Shown: piece after piece, positions 1 to 8,601 of the stretch
How positions within the stretch are numbered: position 1 is the first letter of the stretch
Layout of the letters: every line of letters starts with the position of its first letter
Source: Streptomyces mobaraensis NBRC 13819 = DSM 40847
Lineage (GTDB): Bacteria > Actinomycetota > Actinomycetes > Streptomycetales > Streptomycetaceae
Assembly (NCBI RefSeq): GCF_017916255.1
Contig: NZ_CP072827.1
Coordinates: 7,031,501-7,095,500, forward strand
Reading direction: 5' to 3'
DNA: 64,000 nt
Made by a program: the position numbers and the translations under genes
The notes under the pieces: generated by a model
Told to the model about the DNA's origin: nothing
The model's input: the letters and a program-made list of their open reading frames with translations, nothing else
The model's database searches: none

Positions 1-593
<593 letters not shown>

Positions 594-597
<4 letters not shown>

Positions 598-1421
598 CCG
601 TCGGCGTCGCCGCGCGCACGGAGACGGCCGCCGTCCGGGCCGCCGCCCGCCTCGTCGCGGCCCCGGACGGCCGCGGCGGCACGGCGCTCCCCGTCCTGGC
701 CGGCGAGGCGCCGTTCGCGCTCCGCAGGACCGGCCCCCGCGGCGCGGTGGCGCACGTCGCGCTGGTCGGCGCGATGAGCGCGCCGCTCGGCGGCGACCGG
801 CTGACGCTGGCCGCGACCGTCGAACCCGGCGCCGCGCTCCGCTTCACCACCACGGCCGCCACCCTCGCCCTGCCCGGCCGGACGGGCGCCCCGGCCGCGT
901 ACGACATCCGGATCACCGTCGGGGACGGCGCGACGCTCCACTGGCTCCCCGAACCGCTGATCTCCGCCGCGGGCAGCGACCTGCGCACCACCACCCGCGT
1001 CGAACTCGCCCCCACGGCCCGGCTGCTGTTCCGCGAGGAGCAGGTGCTCGGCCGCGCGGGCGAGCCGCCCGGGCGGCTGACCGCCCGGCTGACCGTCCAC
1101 CGCGCCGGCCGCCCGCTCTACGACCAGGAGCTGGCCTACGGGCCGGGGGCGCCCGGCTGGGACGGCGGCGCGGTCCTCGGCGGCCACCGGGCCGTGGGGC
1201 AGCTCCTCGCCGTCGATCCGGACTTCGGCGACGCGCCGCCGGTGCCGCCGCCGCACACGGCCGAGGGGGCGGTGGCCGCCGCCATGCCGCTCACCGGCCC
1301 CGCCGTCGCCGTGAGCGCCGTGGCCTCCGACGCGCTCCGGCTGCGCGCGCTCCTGCGCACGGCGGAAAGGGCGCTGACGCACGGGAGTGATGAAGGACGC
1401 CTCAGGAGGCATCCGGCATGA
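594..1421 (+). CDS. ureD: Urease accessory protein UreD
   Basis: UreD (UreH) is the scaffold that binds apo-urease and recruits UreF and UreG for nickel delivery. The 275-residue protein has UreD features: the opening [18 protein letters not shown], the central segment ATLALPG, the [14 protein letters not shown] stretch typical of the family, and the L.FREE.VLGR motif. The GTG start is fixed by the GTGA overlap with ureG. It is the last gene of the operon: the following 139 bases are less GC-rich and hold no gene, and probably carry the promoter of the next gene at 1561. Confidence 0.9.
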
Positions 1422-1560
1422 CGTCATCCTTACGGATTAGTAAAGATTCACCCGAACAACCTGTCCATCTTGGTACGGGAGACGGAATCATCCCTGGTGC
1501 AGCTCTGTGATCATCGCCGTCCCGATCCGAGGACGGCGTTCCCAGCAGGGGGATTCCCAC

Positions 1561-3147
1561 GTGAGACCTAAAGCGATACTCGGCGCGGCCACCGGCACCG
1601 TGATGACCGGCGCCCTCGTCGCGGGCTTCCTGGCCGCTCCGTCGGCCGGCGCCACCGAGCGCGTGCCCGGCGGCGCCGCCGAGGCCAAGGGCGTGCAGGC
1701 CGCTGCCGCGAAGGCGGCCAAGACGGGCATCAAGTGGCAGGACTGCCCCGCCACCTGGGGCCTGGAGAAGCCCATCCAGTGCGGTTGGGTGACCGTCCCG
1801 GTCGACTACGCCAAGCCGAACGGCCCGACGATCAAGATCGCCGTGGACCGTGTCCGCTCCACCGGCACCGCCAAGGAGCGCCAGGGCTCGCTGGTCTACA
1901 ACCCGGGCGGCCCGGGCGGCTCCGGCCTGAAGTTCCCGCGCAAGGTCACGACGAAGAACCCCATCTACACCAAGGTCGCCAAGGCCTACGACTTCGTCGG
2001 CTTCGACCCGCGCGGTGTGGGCAAGTCCGCCCCCATCTCCTGCGTCGACCCCAAGGAGTTCGTCGCGGCCCCCAAGGCCGACCCGGTGCCGGGGAACGAG
2101 GCGGACAAGCTGGCCCAGCGCAAGCTCGCCAAGCAGTACGCGGACGGCTGCGCCAAGCGCAGCGGCAAGATGCTGCCGTACATGACGACGATGAACACCG
2201 CCCGCGACCTCGACGTCGTGCGCGCGGCCCTGGGCGAGAAGAAGCTCAACTACCTGGGCGTCTCCTACGGCACCTACCTCGGCGCCGTCTACGGCACGCT
2301 GTTCCCGGGCCACGTCCGCCGCATGATCGTGGACAGCGTCGTCAACCCGGCCACCAGCAACATCTGGTACGACGCCAACCTCGAGCAGGACATCGCCTTC
2401 GAGGGCCGCTTCAAGGACTGGGAGCAGTGGGTCGCCAAGTACGACTCGGTCTTCCACATCGGCAACAGCCAGGCCAAGGTGCACGCCCAGTGGCTGAAGC
2501 TGCGCGCCGAGGCGAAGAAGAAGCCGATCGGCGGCGTCGTCGGCCCGGCCGAGCTCGTCAACTTCTTCCAGAGCGCCGCGTACTACGACTCCTCCTGGAT
2601 CCCGGTCGCCGAGACCTGGGCCAAGTACCGCTCCGGTGACAAGAAGGCCCTCGTCGAGGCCGCCGGTCCGGACCTCGCCGGTGCCGTCTCCGCCGAGAAC
2701 GGCAACGCCGTCTACACGGCCGTCGAGTGCGCCGACGCCAAGTGGCCCACCAGCTGGAAGAAGTGGGACCGCGACAACACCCGCATCCACCGCCAGGCCC
2801 CCTTCATGACCTGGGCCAACGCCTGGATGAACCTCCCCTGCGCCACCTGGAAGGGCCCGCAGGGCACGCCCCTCGAGGTCAAGACCTACAAGGGCCTGCC
2901 GCAGACCCTCATCGTGCAGTCCACCCGCGACGCCGCCACCCCCTACGCCGGCGCGGTCGAGCTGCACAAGCGCTTCCAGGGCTCCCGCCTGATCACGGAG
3001 AAGGGCGCCGGCTCGCACGGCGTCACCGGCCTGGTCAACCCCTGCATCAACGACCGGGTCGACACCTACCTGCTCACCGGCAAGGTCGACGCCAAGGACG
3101 TCACGTGCACCCCGCACGCCGTCCCGGCGCCGAAGGCCGCCAAGTAG
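1561..3147 (+). CDS. Secreted alpha/beta-hydrolase, tripeptidyl aminopeptidase family (SlpD/E-like)
   Basis: A 528-residue exported serine peptidase of the Streptomyces tripeptidyl-aminopeptidase family (S33), expected to trim N-terminal tripeptides from extracellular peptides. The GTG at 1561 is chosen because AGGGGGA lies seven bases upstream and a signal peptide follows (KAILGAATGTVMTGALVAGF...APSAGA). The oxyanion segment NPGGPGGSG, nucleophile GVSYG (Ser about 235), Asp in STRDAATP (about 457) and His in GSHGVTG (about 486) form a complete triad, followed by a TAP-like C-terminal domain. Its last 38 codons (3033-3146) are repeated almost exactly at 8381-8494, marking it as the target gene of the following island. 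The reading frame is intact. Confidence 0.9.
   Translation: MRPKAILGAATGTVMTGALVAGFLAAPSAGATERVPGGAAEAKGVQAAAAKAAKTGIKWQDCPATWGLEKPIQCGWVTVPVDYAKPNGPTIKIAVDRVRSTGTAKERQGSLVYNPGGPGGSGLKFPRKVTTKNPIYTKVAKAYDFVGFDPRGVGKSAPISCVDPKEFVAAPKADPVPGNEADKLAQRKLAKQYADGCAKRSGKMLPYMTTMNTARDLDVVRAALGEKKLNYLGVSYGTYLGAVYGTLFPGHVRRMIVDSVVNPATSNIWYDANLEQDIAFEGRFKDWEQWVAKYDSVFHIGNSQAKVHAQWLKLRAEAKKKPIGGVVGPAELVNFFQSAAYYDSSWIPVAETWAKYRSGDKKALVEAAGPDLAGAVSAENGNAVYTAVECADAKWPTSWKKWDRDNTRIHRQAPFMTWANAWMNLPCATWKGPQGTPLEVKTYKGLPQTLIVQSTRDAATPYAGAVELHKRFQGSRLITEKGAGSHGVTGLVNPCINDRVDTYLLTGKVDAKDVTCTPHAVPAPKAAK
3033..3146 (+). repeat. Left 114-bp direct repeat (attachment-site-like)
   Basis: These 114 bases, the last codons of the peptidase gene, recur at 8381-8494 in the same orientation. 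There is one difference (C3069 versus T8417, synonymous TAC/TAT), and weaker similarity continues a few bases upstream (ACCGG..TGGTCAAC). They bracket a 5.2 kb block whose right end carries an integrase remnant. This is the arrangement left by site-specific integration into a gene's 3' end with restoration of the frame. Which base was the crossover cannot be told. Confidence 0.85.
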
Positions 3148-3174
3148 GCGCGTAAAAGCACTGGTACCGCAGGT

Positions 3175-3206
3175 CAGCGCCCTGGAGCGAACGCTCCAGG
3201 GCGCTG
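3175..3206 (+). terminator. Hairpin downstream of peptidase stop (island side)
   Basis: A perfect stem (AGCGCCCTGGAGCG, two-base loop, CGCTCCAGGGCGCT, plus one outer pair) begins 28 bases after the stop codon. No U-run follows, so it may act as a GC-rich actinobacterial terminator. It belongs to the island rather than to the ancestral gene end. The remaining bases up to 3397 hold no gene I can support. Confidence 0.6.
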
Positions 3207-3397
3207 CTGTGTGCAGGCCGCGAGAGTCGGCGGGGTGGGTGGGCCGCAGACCATAGGGTCACGCTGGGTTCGCCCAGGTCGGGGCTTCAACTTTCGGCGC
3301 TGAGGATGGCGACTAAGCCCCGGCCGTCTCGGGCCACCACGGCGGTGGCATCGCGAGCCGGACGTCGGCGGTGCTCGACATGGGGCACAGCAGAGTC

Positions 3398-4750
3398 CTA
3401 GCCGGGGACCGCGCCGGTGCGCGCGGCGAATTCGCGGACGCCGGGGAGGCGGACGGGGGTGTAGACGAGGTCGGCGGTCAGGGCGCGCACGGACGGGCGC
3501 CGTGCTTCCTCGGGCGCCTCACGTTCGATGGAGCGCAGGGCGGCGTAGGTCCGCTGGTGGTTGCCAAGCTGGTGCCACATGCGGGCGGTGTCGGTGTAGT
3601 ACCGGGCACGGCGCTCGGCGGTGGGGAACGCGGCGGGGTTGATGCGCTGCATGGGGGCGATGCCGTCGTCGGGCCGGCCGAGGGCGTTGAAGATGGAGAT
3701 GCGCATGCCGTCGCATTGCTCGGGGGTGTCCTGGAGGGTGAGCCGGTGCCCGGCCCCGTGACGGCGACCGATGTCTTCGGCCTGGTCGACGAGGTCAAGC
3801 GCCAGGGCGCGGTCTCCGGTGTGCGCGGCCGTGTAGCCGCCCGTCAGCAGAAGGGACGCCCGGACGCCCTGGGCATCGGCATCGGAGGCGTCGTCGAGTT
3901 GCGCGCAGGTGCGGGTGAGCAGGTCGAGGGCTGCGTGGTGGCGGCCGGCGTGGCGCATGGCGACTGACAGCATGCGGGCGGCCTCGCCGATCGCGGGTGC
4001 GTGGCCGGAGGCGCGAGCGGCGGTGAGGGCGCGGTCGGCGGCCACCCAAGAGGTCTCCGAACGCGATTTGATGGCGAGTTCGCAGGCCAGGGAGTAGGCG
4101 CGCGCCGCGACGGCGTGGGCCTCTTCGCGGGCGTGGCCGGTCAGAGTATTGCGGGTGGTGTCGACGGTGGCCAGCAGCGCGGGCAGGCGGGCGGCGAGGT
4201 GCCGGTATTCGGCGCGGCGGAAGTCCTCGCGGGCGCCGTGGAGGGCCATGGTGAGTCGTGCGACGGTGGAGGGCGCGGCCGGCGGCGGCTGGAACAGCGC
4301 GGTTTCCAGGGCGGTGCCCGGATCGGCGGCTCGTCGGGGGCCGGCGGCGGCCGTTCCGGCCAGTGCGGCGGAGCCGATTCCGACCGCGCCGGTGAGAAAG
4401 TACCTGCGGCGCACAGCGTCCTCCTGCTCGCCCTCGACATCGTCTCTCGCCACCGTAGCCGCCCGGGAGGGGGTTGTACGGGGGCTCGCGAGATCCGTGC
4501 CGATGACTCGCCGAGGAGGGTGAGCCGCGGCGAGCAGCTCATCGGTTGGGATGCCCAGCGCGGCGGCGATGCGCAACAGGACGGGCACCGGCGGGACGAG
4601 TTCACCGGATTCGACACGGCAGACCCAGGACGCGGAATAGCCGAGCACCGCACCCAACTGGGCCTGGGTCATGCGGGGCCGCAGTGCGTGGCGGCGGCTG
4701 CGTACGAGTGCACCGATATCGCGTGCGGGCGGGGCGGTGGTGGTCTGCAT
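3398..4750 (-). CDS. XRE-family HTH regulator with C-terminal TPR-like domain
   Basis: A 450-residue regulator. Residues about 10-70 are a Cro/CI-type helix-turn-helix (MTQAQLGAVLGYSASWVCRVESGE, quoted here in parts: MTQAQLGAVLGYS then WVCRVESGE). Residues about 95-120 contain RRRYFLTGAVGIGSAALAGT, resembling a twin-arginine signal although it is internal. The remaining ~300 residues are helical repeats of the TPR type seen in Streptomyces HTH-TPR regulators. The ATG at 4750 has AGGAGG nine bases upstream; an in-frame GTG six bases earlier is too close to that site. It is transcribed divergently from the peptide operon and is the obvious candidate to control it. HTH-TPR regulators often respond to peptides; that role here is inference. 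Confidence 0.85.
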   Translation of the reverse strand: MQTTTAPPARDIGALVRSRRHALRPRMTQAQLGAVLGYSASWVCRVESGELVPPVPVLLRIAAALGIPTDELLAAAHPPRRVIGTDLASPRTTPSRAATVARDDVEGEQEDAVRRRYFLTGAVGIGSAALAGTAAAGPRRAADPGTALETALFQPPPAAPSTVARLTMALHGAREDFRRAEYRHLAARLPALLATVDTTRNTLTGHAREEAHAVAARAYSLACELAIKSRSETSWVAADRALTAARASGHAPAIGEAARMLSVAMRHAGRHHAALDLLTRTCAQLDDASDADAQGVRASLLLTGGYTAAHTGDRALALDLVDQAEDIGRRHGAGHRLTLQDTPEQCDGMRISIFNALGRPDDGIAPMQRINPAAFPTAERRARYYTDTARMWHQLGNHQRTYAALRSIEREAPEEARRPSVRALTADLVYTPVRLPGVREFAARTGAVPG

Positions 4751-4936
4751 GAGCACCTGCCTCCTGAGGGCCCGAGGGCGCCCATCACCGTACTCGGGAC
4801 CGCCCGCGCCGGTAGGCCGATTCGGAAAACTTGCGGATTCCTCAACGCAGTTGCGTACCCGACGGCGGGCCGTACTCGGCGGCCGGTCGCGGGGGGACTC
4901 TGGCGTGGTCGGACTCCCACCACAACGGAGGTCAAC
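4751..4936. promoter_or_regulatory. Divergent promoter region with short palindrome (candidate operator)
   Basis: The 186 bases between the XRE gene and the peptide gene must hold both promoters. An inverted repeat ACGCA-GT-TGCGT lies at 4845-4856, and its TTGCG half also occurs 20 bp upstream at 4831-4835, so the half-sites sit about two helical turns apart. This is a reasonable XRE operator. The peptide gene's ribosome site, GGAGGT six bases before the ATG, is unusually strong for this window. Confidence 0.5.
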
Positions 4937-5071
4937 ATGGCGAACACCGACAGCACCACCAGCGCGGCGGCCGGGCTGCTGCGGTCGAAAAACCTGATCA
5001 GCGCGGCCCGGGGCCGCAACGTCGTCCCGTCGGACGGCGGTGGCACCGGCAAGAGCGACAGCAACGACTGA
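4937..5071 (+). CDS. 44-residue peptide, candidate RiPP precursor
   Basis: A short gene with an excellent Shine-Dalgarno (GGAGGT) heads the operon and lies 17 bases before the oxygenase gene. The peptide starts MANTDSTTSAAAGLLRSKNL, continues ISAARGRNVVPSD and ends GGGTGKSDSND. It has a Ser/Thr-rich N-terminus, a helix-prone middle with three Arg and two Lys, and a Gly-triplet followed by a polar Ser/Asp/Asn tail. It has no Cys, His, Trp or Tyr and no signal peptide. Translation level, position and co-transcription with three tailoring-type enzymes suggest a substrate peptide; the double-Gly could be a cleavage point. I know no described precursor family that it matches. A small regulatory or antitoxin-like protein remains possible. 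Confidence 0.7.
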   Translation: MANTDSTTSAAAGLLRSKNLISAARGRNVVPSDGGGTGKSDSND

Positions 5072-5088
5072 CCGGGGGAATCGTCGCG

Positions 5089-6264
5089 ATGACGTCTGTG
5101 CGCATCGCGGAGCGCCTGGGCGAGGACTTCCTCGCCCAGGCGTTGCACCGCGAATTCCGCCACGTGCCCGCCGCGATCGACCCGTCCGGGCTGCTGACAT
5201 GGGACGACCTGAACCACATCCTGGCCGGCCACCGCCTGGACCCCCCGCGGCTGAGGCTGTCGCAGGACGGCGAGACGCTGCCGCAGCGCTCCTACTGCGA
5301 GTCGGTCACCACCCGCCGGCACACCGTGTGGCACCGCCTCCACCCGGCCCTGCTGCACGCCAGGCTCGCCGAGGGCGCGTCCCTCGCACTGGATCAGGCC
5401 GACGAACTGCACCGTCCGGTCGCTGCCCTGGCGGAGGAGTGCGAACAGCTCTTCCGCACCCGGTTCCAGGCCAACGCCTACGCCTCCTGGACAGCCACAG
5501 AGGGGTTCGGCACCCACTGGGACGACCACGACGTTCTCGTCGTGCAACTCGAAGGGGCCAAGCACTGGAAGATTTACGGCCCCACCCGTCCGCACCCGCT
5601 CTACCGTGACACCACCGAACCGCAAGCGCCCCCGGCGGATCCGATCGCCGACCTCGTGCTGCAACCCGGGGACCTGCTGTACCTGCCCCGGGGCTGGTGG
5701 CACGCGGTGACCGCCGACCAGGGAGTGTGTTCCCTCCACCTGACCTACGGGTTCCAGACGCACACCCCCTCGGACCTCCTCACCTTCGTGAGCGATCAGC
5801 TCCTCGGCCACGCCGAGTTCCGCGCCGACCTGCCGCTCCTGGCCGGCCGGGAAGCCCAAGCCGCCTTCGTCACTCGGATCGGCAGGCTGGTGCGGGAACA
5901 GCTCGCGGATCCGGCGTTGCTGACGAGGTACGCGGAGTCGATGGACGGCAGGGACACGGGCCGGATGACGCCGAGCCTGCCGCACCTGACGGCGGTGCCC
6001 GCCGACCCGGACATCCGGGTACGGCTGACCACCGCGCGCGCCCTTCTCACCACCACCGAGGACGGGGTGCACCTGGCGGCGGCCGGCCACAGCTACGAGT
6101 TCGCCCCGGCCGCCGGGCCCGTGCTCGCCAGGCTCGTCTCCGGCGGTGAGCACCGTGTCGGGGACCTCGCACGGGCGGCCGGCATCACCCCGGCCGAGAC
6201 GGCCGACCTGGTCCAGGTACTCGTAGATGGGCAGGCGGCCACACTCACCCGGGCGACACGGTGA
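5089..6264 (+). CDS. JmjC/cupin-4 (ROX-type) Fe(II)/2-oxoglutarate oxygenase
   Basis: A 391-residue homologue of the ribosomal-oxygenase family (YcfD/RoxA, MINA53, NO66), which hydroxylates Arg or His side chains of proteins. The iron triad is visible: His143 and Asp145 in GTHWDDHDV and His205 in PRGWWHAVT. The VQLEGAKHWKIYGP strand of the double-stranded beta helix lies between them. A C-terminal winged-helix-like region follows (about residues 300-391), as in ROX proteins. It starts 17 bases after the peptide stop and overlaps the next gene by four bases. Lying beside a short peptide gene rather than a ribosomal-protein gene, it is inferred to hydroxylate that peptide, perhaps at Arg since the peptide contains no His. 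Confidence 0.88.
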   Translation: MTSVRIAERLGEDFLAQALHREFRHVPAAIDPSGLLTWDDLNHILAGHRLDPPRLRLSQDGETLPQRSYCESVTTRRHTVWHRLHPALLHARLAEGASLALDQADELHRPVAALAEECEQLFRTRFQANAYASWTATEGFGTHWDDHDVLVVQLEGAKHWKIYGPTRPHPLYRDTTEPQAPPADPIADLVLQPGDLLYLPRGWWHAVTADQGVCSLHLTYGFQTHTPSDLLTFVSDQLLGHAEFRADLPLLAGREAQAAFVTRIGRLVREQLADPALLTRYAESMDGRDTGRMTPSLPHLTAVPADPDIRVRLTTARALLTTTEDGVHLAAAGHSYEFAPAAGPVLARLVSGGEHRVGDLARAAGITPAETADLVQVLVDGQAATLTRATR

Positions 6265-7154
6265 GCGCCGTCCTGGGACTGGGGACGTATCGCGTGCGCG
6301 CCGCCGACCAGGCGGCGCGCACTGCCGTCGAAGGCGGCGCCATTTGGGTGGACGCCGCCCCGAACTACGGCGACGGCCACACCCATGCCGCTCTCGCCCC
6401 GGTGCTCGCCGACCACCCGAAGACCCACCTCGCGACGAAGACGGGTTTCGTGGCCCCGGGGCAGCGGTGGGCGGCGGTGGCTCAGGGCGTTCTCAGCGAG
6501 GGCCAGGCCGCCGCCGGACACAGCCTCGACGGCGGCTTCGTGCGGTGGCAAACCCGTCAGTCGGTGGCCGACCTCGGCCGAGTCGATCTTGTGTTCGTCC
6601 ACAACCCGGAGAGCACTGCACGCCACCGTCCGTGGGTCCATGCCCGCGTCCGCGGGGCGTTCGCGGCCCTGGAGGAGTGCGTCGACGCCGGGCTGATCAG
6701 CGGCTACGGCGTAGCGACGTGGACCGGGTTCGGCGCTGGGATCTTCACCGTGCCCGAGCTGCTGGGCCTCGCAGCGCAGGCCGCCGGCGGCGACCATCAC
6801 CTCGCCGCCGTGCAATTGCCGGTGAGCCTGGTCATGGATGCTCCGATTCGGCAGGCACTGAACGGTGGGGGCCCCTTGGTCGAAGCCCGCGACGCCGGCC
6901 TGCTCACCTTCGCCTCCGCACCGCTGCACGGCGGTGAACTCCCGGAACTCGTGACGCCGGAATTGGCCGCGCTGATCCGGCCCGGCCTCTCCTCGGCCGC
7001 AGCCTGCCTGTTGGCGGTCGCGTCAACCCCATGCCTGGACGTCGTCCTGCTGTCCGCCAGCACTTCCGAACACTGGGCCTCAGCGCGCGATGCCGTGGCC
7101 CTACCGTTGGAGGGCCGCCGACTTCAGGAGATCATCGATGTACTCGCCGCCTGA
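6261..7154 (+). CDS. Aldo/keto reductase family oxidoreductase
   Basis: A 297-residue TIM-barrel oxidoreductase with a recognisable AKR tetrad: Asp31 and Tyr36 in VDAAPNYGDG, Lys60 in LATKTG and His114 in LVFVHNPE. The family uses NAD(P)H to reduce carbonyls, or runs in reverse. The N-terminus is shorter than in typical AKRs, with the first barrel strand (VLGLGTYRV) starting almost at once. GTG at 6261 overlaps the oxygenase stop (GTGA), and the next gene starts inside its 3' end, so it is tightly coupled in the operon. A likely role, by inference, is reduction of a carbonyl made by or upstream of the oxygenase, or on a peptide-derived product. Confidence 0.85.
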   Translation: MSAVLGLGTYRVRAADQAARTAVEGGAIWVDAAPNYGDGHTHAALAPVLADHPKTHLATKTGFVAPGQRWAAVAQGVLSEGQAAAGHSLDGGFVRWQTRQSVADLGRVDLVFVHNPESTARHRPWVHARVRGAFAALEECVDAGLISGYGVATWTGFGAGIFTVPELLGLAAQAAGGDHHLAAVQLPVSLVMDAPIRQALNGGGPLVEARDAGLLTFASAPLHGGELPELVTPELAALIRPGLSSAAACLLAVASTPCLDVVLLSASTSEHWASARDAVALPLEGRRLQEIIDVLAA

Positions 7155-8037
7155 CTCCTCGACCGCCGAGCGCATGCGGGCCGCACACCGTGATGCCGCC
7201 GGAGCCCTGGGCATCGACGGTGAGGGCGAGGAATTTTGGGGGTGGGCCGGACGCACCCTCGGCCGGCCCGGGACCGCCGCCGGTGGTCGCAGGGTCTGGC
7301 TGCGGCTGGTCACCGCGCCCGCCGAGAAGGCGGAGGGGAAGCTGTGGGAGGGCGCAGAAGCGGCGCAGCGGGCGTTCGCCGACCTCGGTGGGCGCCGCCC
7401 GCAGCTCCTCGCCCTCCACGAGAGAGTCGCGGACGGCGTCGCCTACCGGGCCGAGTTGAGCGAGTACGTCGACGGCGCCGTCATCTCTGCCGACCCGATC
7501 CTGCAAGGTCCCGTCCACGTGCCGGCCGGCTGGTGGAGCGATCTCCGGGATGTTCTGCTCACGATCACCGGGGCGGACACGGACCGCGTCGCCGTCCGAC
7601 GTGCGTACCTCGAGCGCGCTGTGCCCCAATACCTCGACACCGAACTCCCCGAGCACATCCGGTGGACGACAGCCCACGGCGACCTGCACTGGGCGAACCT
7701 CACAGCCCCCAGCCTGCGCCTCCTGGACTGGGAAGGGTGGGGCCGGGCTCCGTACGGATACGACGCGGCCACGCTCTACGCCTACAGCCTGACGGACCCA
7801 GGTACCGCCGCCCGCGTCCGTGACGCATTCCCCGAACTCGGCACACCCGATACGTGGGCGGGCGAGGCCGCGATCGTCGTCGAACTCCTGCAGACCACGG
7901 CCCGGGGAGACAACCAGGCTCTGATCGGCCCCTTGGAGACCTGGGCCCGGCGCCTGCGAGCGACCGCTCAGCACGTCAGCCCGTCCCCCCGGGCGCACTG
8001 GACCGCCTGCGGCGTCAGGCGGCACTTCGGGCGGTGA
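7138..8037 (+). CDS. APH-fold phosphotransferase (aminoglycoside-kinase-like)
   Basis: A 299-residue protein with the APH/choline-kinase catalytic core: the Brenner motif TAHGDLHWANLT (HGDxHxxN, about residue 183) and the metal-binding LLDWEGWG. The N-lobe is less conserved. ATG at 7138 lies 17 bases inside the 3' end of the aldo/keto reductase gene. A 5' extension of the frame exists but would overlap further and has no ribosome site. It closes the operon. Family members phosphorylate small hydroxyl-bearing molecules. In this setting it may phosphorylate the modified peptide or provide self-protection, but no substrate can be read from the sequence. Confidence 0.82.
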   Translation: MYSPPDSSTAERMRAAHRDAAGALGIDGEGEEFWGWAGRTLGRPGTAAGGRRVWLRLVTAPAEKAEGKLWEGAEAAQRAFADLGGRRPQLLALHERVADGVAYRAELSEYVDGAVISADPILQGPVHVPAGWWSDLRDVLLTITGADTDRVAVRRAYLERAVPQYLDTELPEHIRWTTAHGDLHWANLTAPSLRLLDWEGWGRAPYGYDAATLYAYSLTDPGTAARVRDAFPELGTPDTWAGEAAIVVELLQTTARGDNQALIGPLETWARRLRATAQHVSPSPRAHWTACGVRRHFGR

Positions 8038-8100
8038 TCGGCAGTCGCCGAAGCTCCTGGAATCCCATCTGAGCACCGCAGGAGGCGCAGTGGCGGCCGG

Positions 8101-8373
8101 GGTGGAAAGGGCGCCGCAAAGGAGCGGCTCCAGGAGGACGGGCACCCGGAGGCCGCCATCGAGGCCAGGATGGGGCACGAGATCGCGGGAGTGCGCGGCC
8201 TGTACGGCAACGTCACATCCTCGATGGAAGTGGCCATCGCCCAGTCGCTGCAGGAACGTAGGGAGAAATTCGCCGGGCAGGAGGGTGGTGTGTGGATGCC
8301 ACCTATTCCCAGTCCTCTCCCAGTTGATCACCGAGAAGGGGTAGAACCGCAGGTCGATAGGTGTATAGCCTGA
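8101..8373 (+). pseudogene. C-terminal remnant of a tyrosine recombinase (integrase)
   Basis: In frame, about 90 residues read KERLQEDGHPEAAIEARMGH, then EIAGVRGLYGNVTSSMEVAI and AQSLQERREKF. This matches the end of actinobacterial phage/ICE integrases: the GH of box II and a tyrosine about 11 residues later, followed by a short helix. No N-terminal or core domain is present upstream; the frame runs back only to the kinase stop at 8037. It sits directly against the right direct repeat, as an integrase beside its attachment site would. I read it as a truncated, inactive integrase that explains the flanking repeats. Confidence 0.72.
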
Positions 8374-8380
8374 CCGGGGT

Positions 8381-8494
8381 GGTCAACCCCTGCATCAACG
8401 ACCGGGTCGACACCTATCTGCTCACCGGCAAGGTCGACGCCAAGGACGTCACGTGCACCCCGCACGCCGTCCCGGCGCCGAAGGCCGCCAAGTA
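8381..8494 (+). repeat. Right 114-bp direct repeat (attachment-site-like)
   Basis: Second copy of the peptidase gene's 3' end, 113 of 114 bases identical to 3033-3146, with a TAA stop in place of TAG just after it. It has no start or upstream coding part of its own. It is directly followed by the terminator at 8520, so this copy probably marks the ancestral gene end displaced by the island. Confidence 0.85.
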
Positions 8495-8519
8495 ACAGGC
8501 CGACGGACACACCACCTCC

Positions 8520-8556
8520 GCACCCCGGGCCGGACCACGGCCCGGGGTGCGGTCTT
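8520..8556 (+). terminator. Intrinsic terminator, probably the original one of the peptidase gene
   Basis: A perfect 12-bp stem (GCACCCCGGGCC / GGCCCGGGGTGC, seven-base loop) is followed by GGTCTTTT. It lies 25 bases after the TAA of the right repeat. Confidence 0.85.
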
Positions 8557-8601
8557 TTCCGGCTTTTCCGAGCCCGCCCCTGAAACGTAGGACAGGCACT
8601 C

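Larger units (their letters stand above)
3148..8380. mobile_element. Integrated island with RiPP-like cargo, flanked by 114-bp direct repeats
   Basis: The segment separates the end of the peptidase gene from a second copy of that gene's last 114 bases. The second copy is followed at 8520-8556 by a strong intrinsic terminator that looks like the gene's original one. Inside are a divergent XRE-TPR regulator, a four-gene operon (short peptide, JmjC oxygenase, aldo/keto reductase, APH-fold kinase) and, next to the right repeat, the C-terminal part of a tyrosine recombinase. I infer an integrative element or genomic island that restored its target gene on insertion and has since lost most of its integrase. 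A tandem duplication followed by insertion is a weaker alternative. Confidence 0.75.

Noticed and set aside
1402..3117. 571-codon minus-strand frame opposite the peptidase
   Set aside because: Low-complexity Val/Gly/Leu composition, no ribosome site, fully antisense to a gene with intact motifs.
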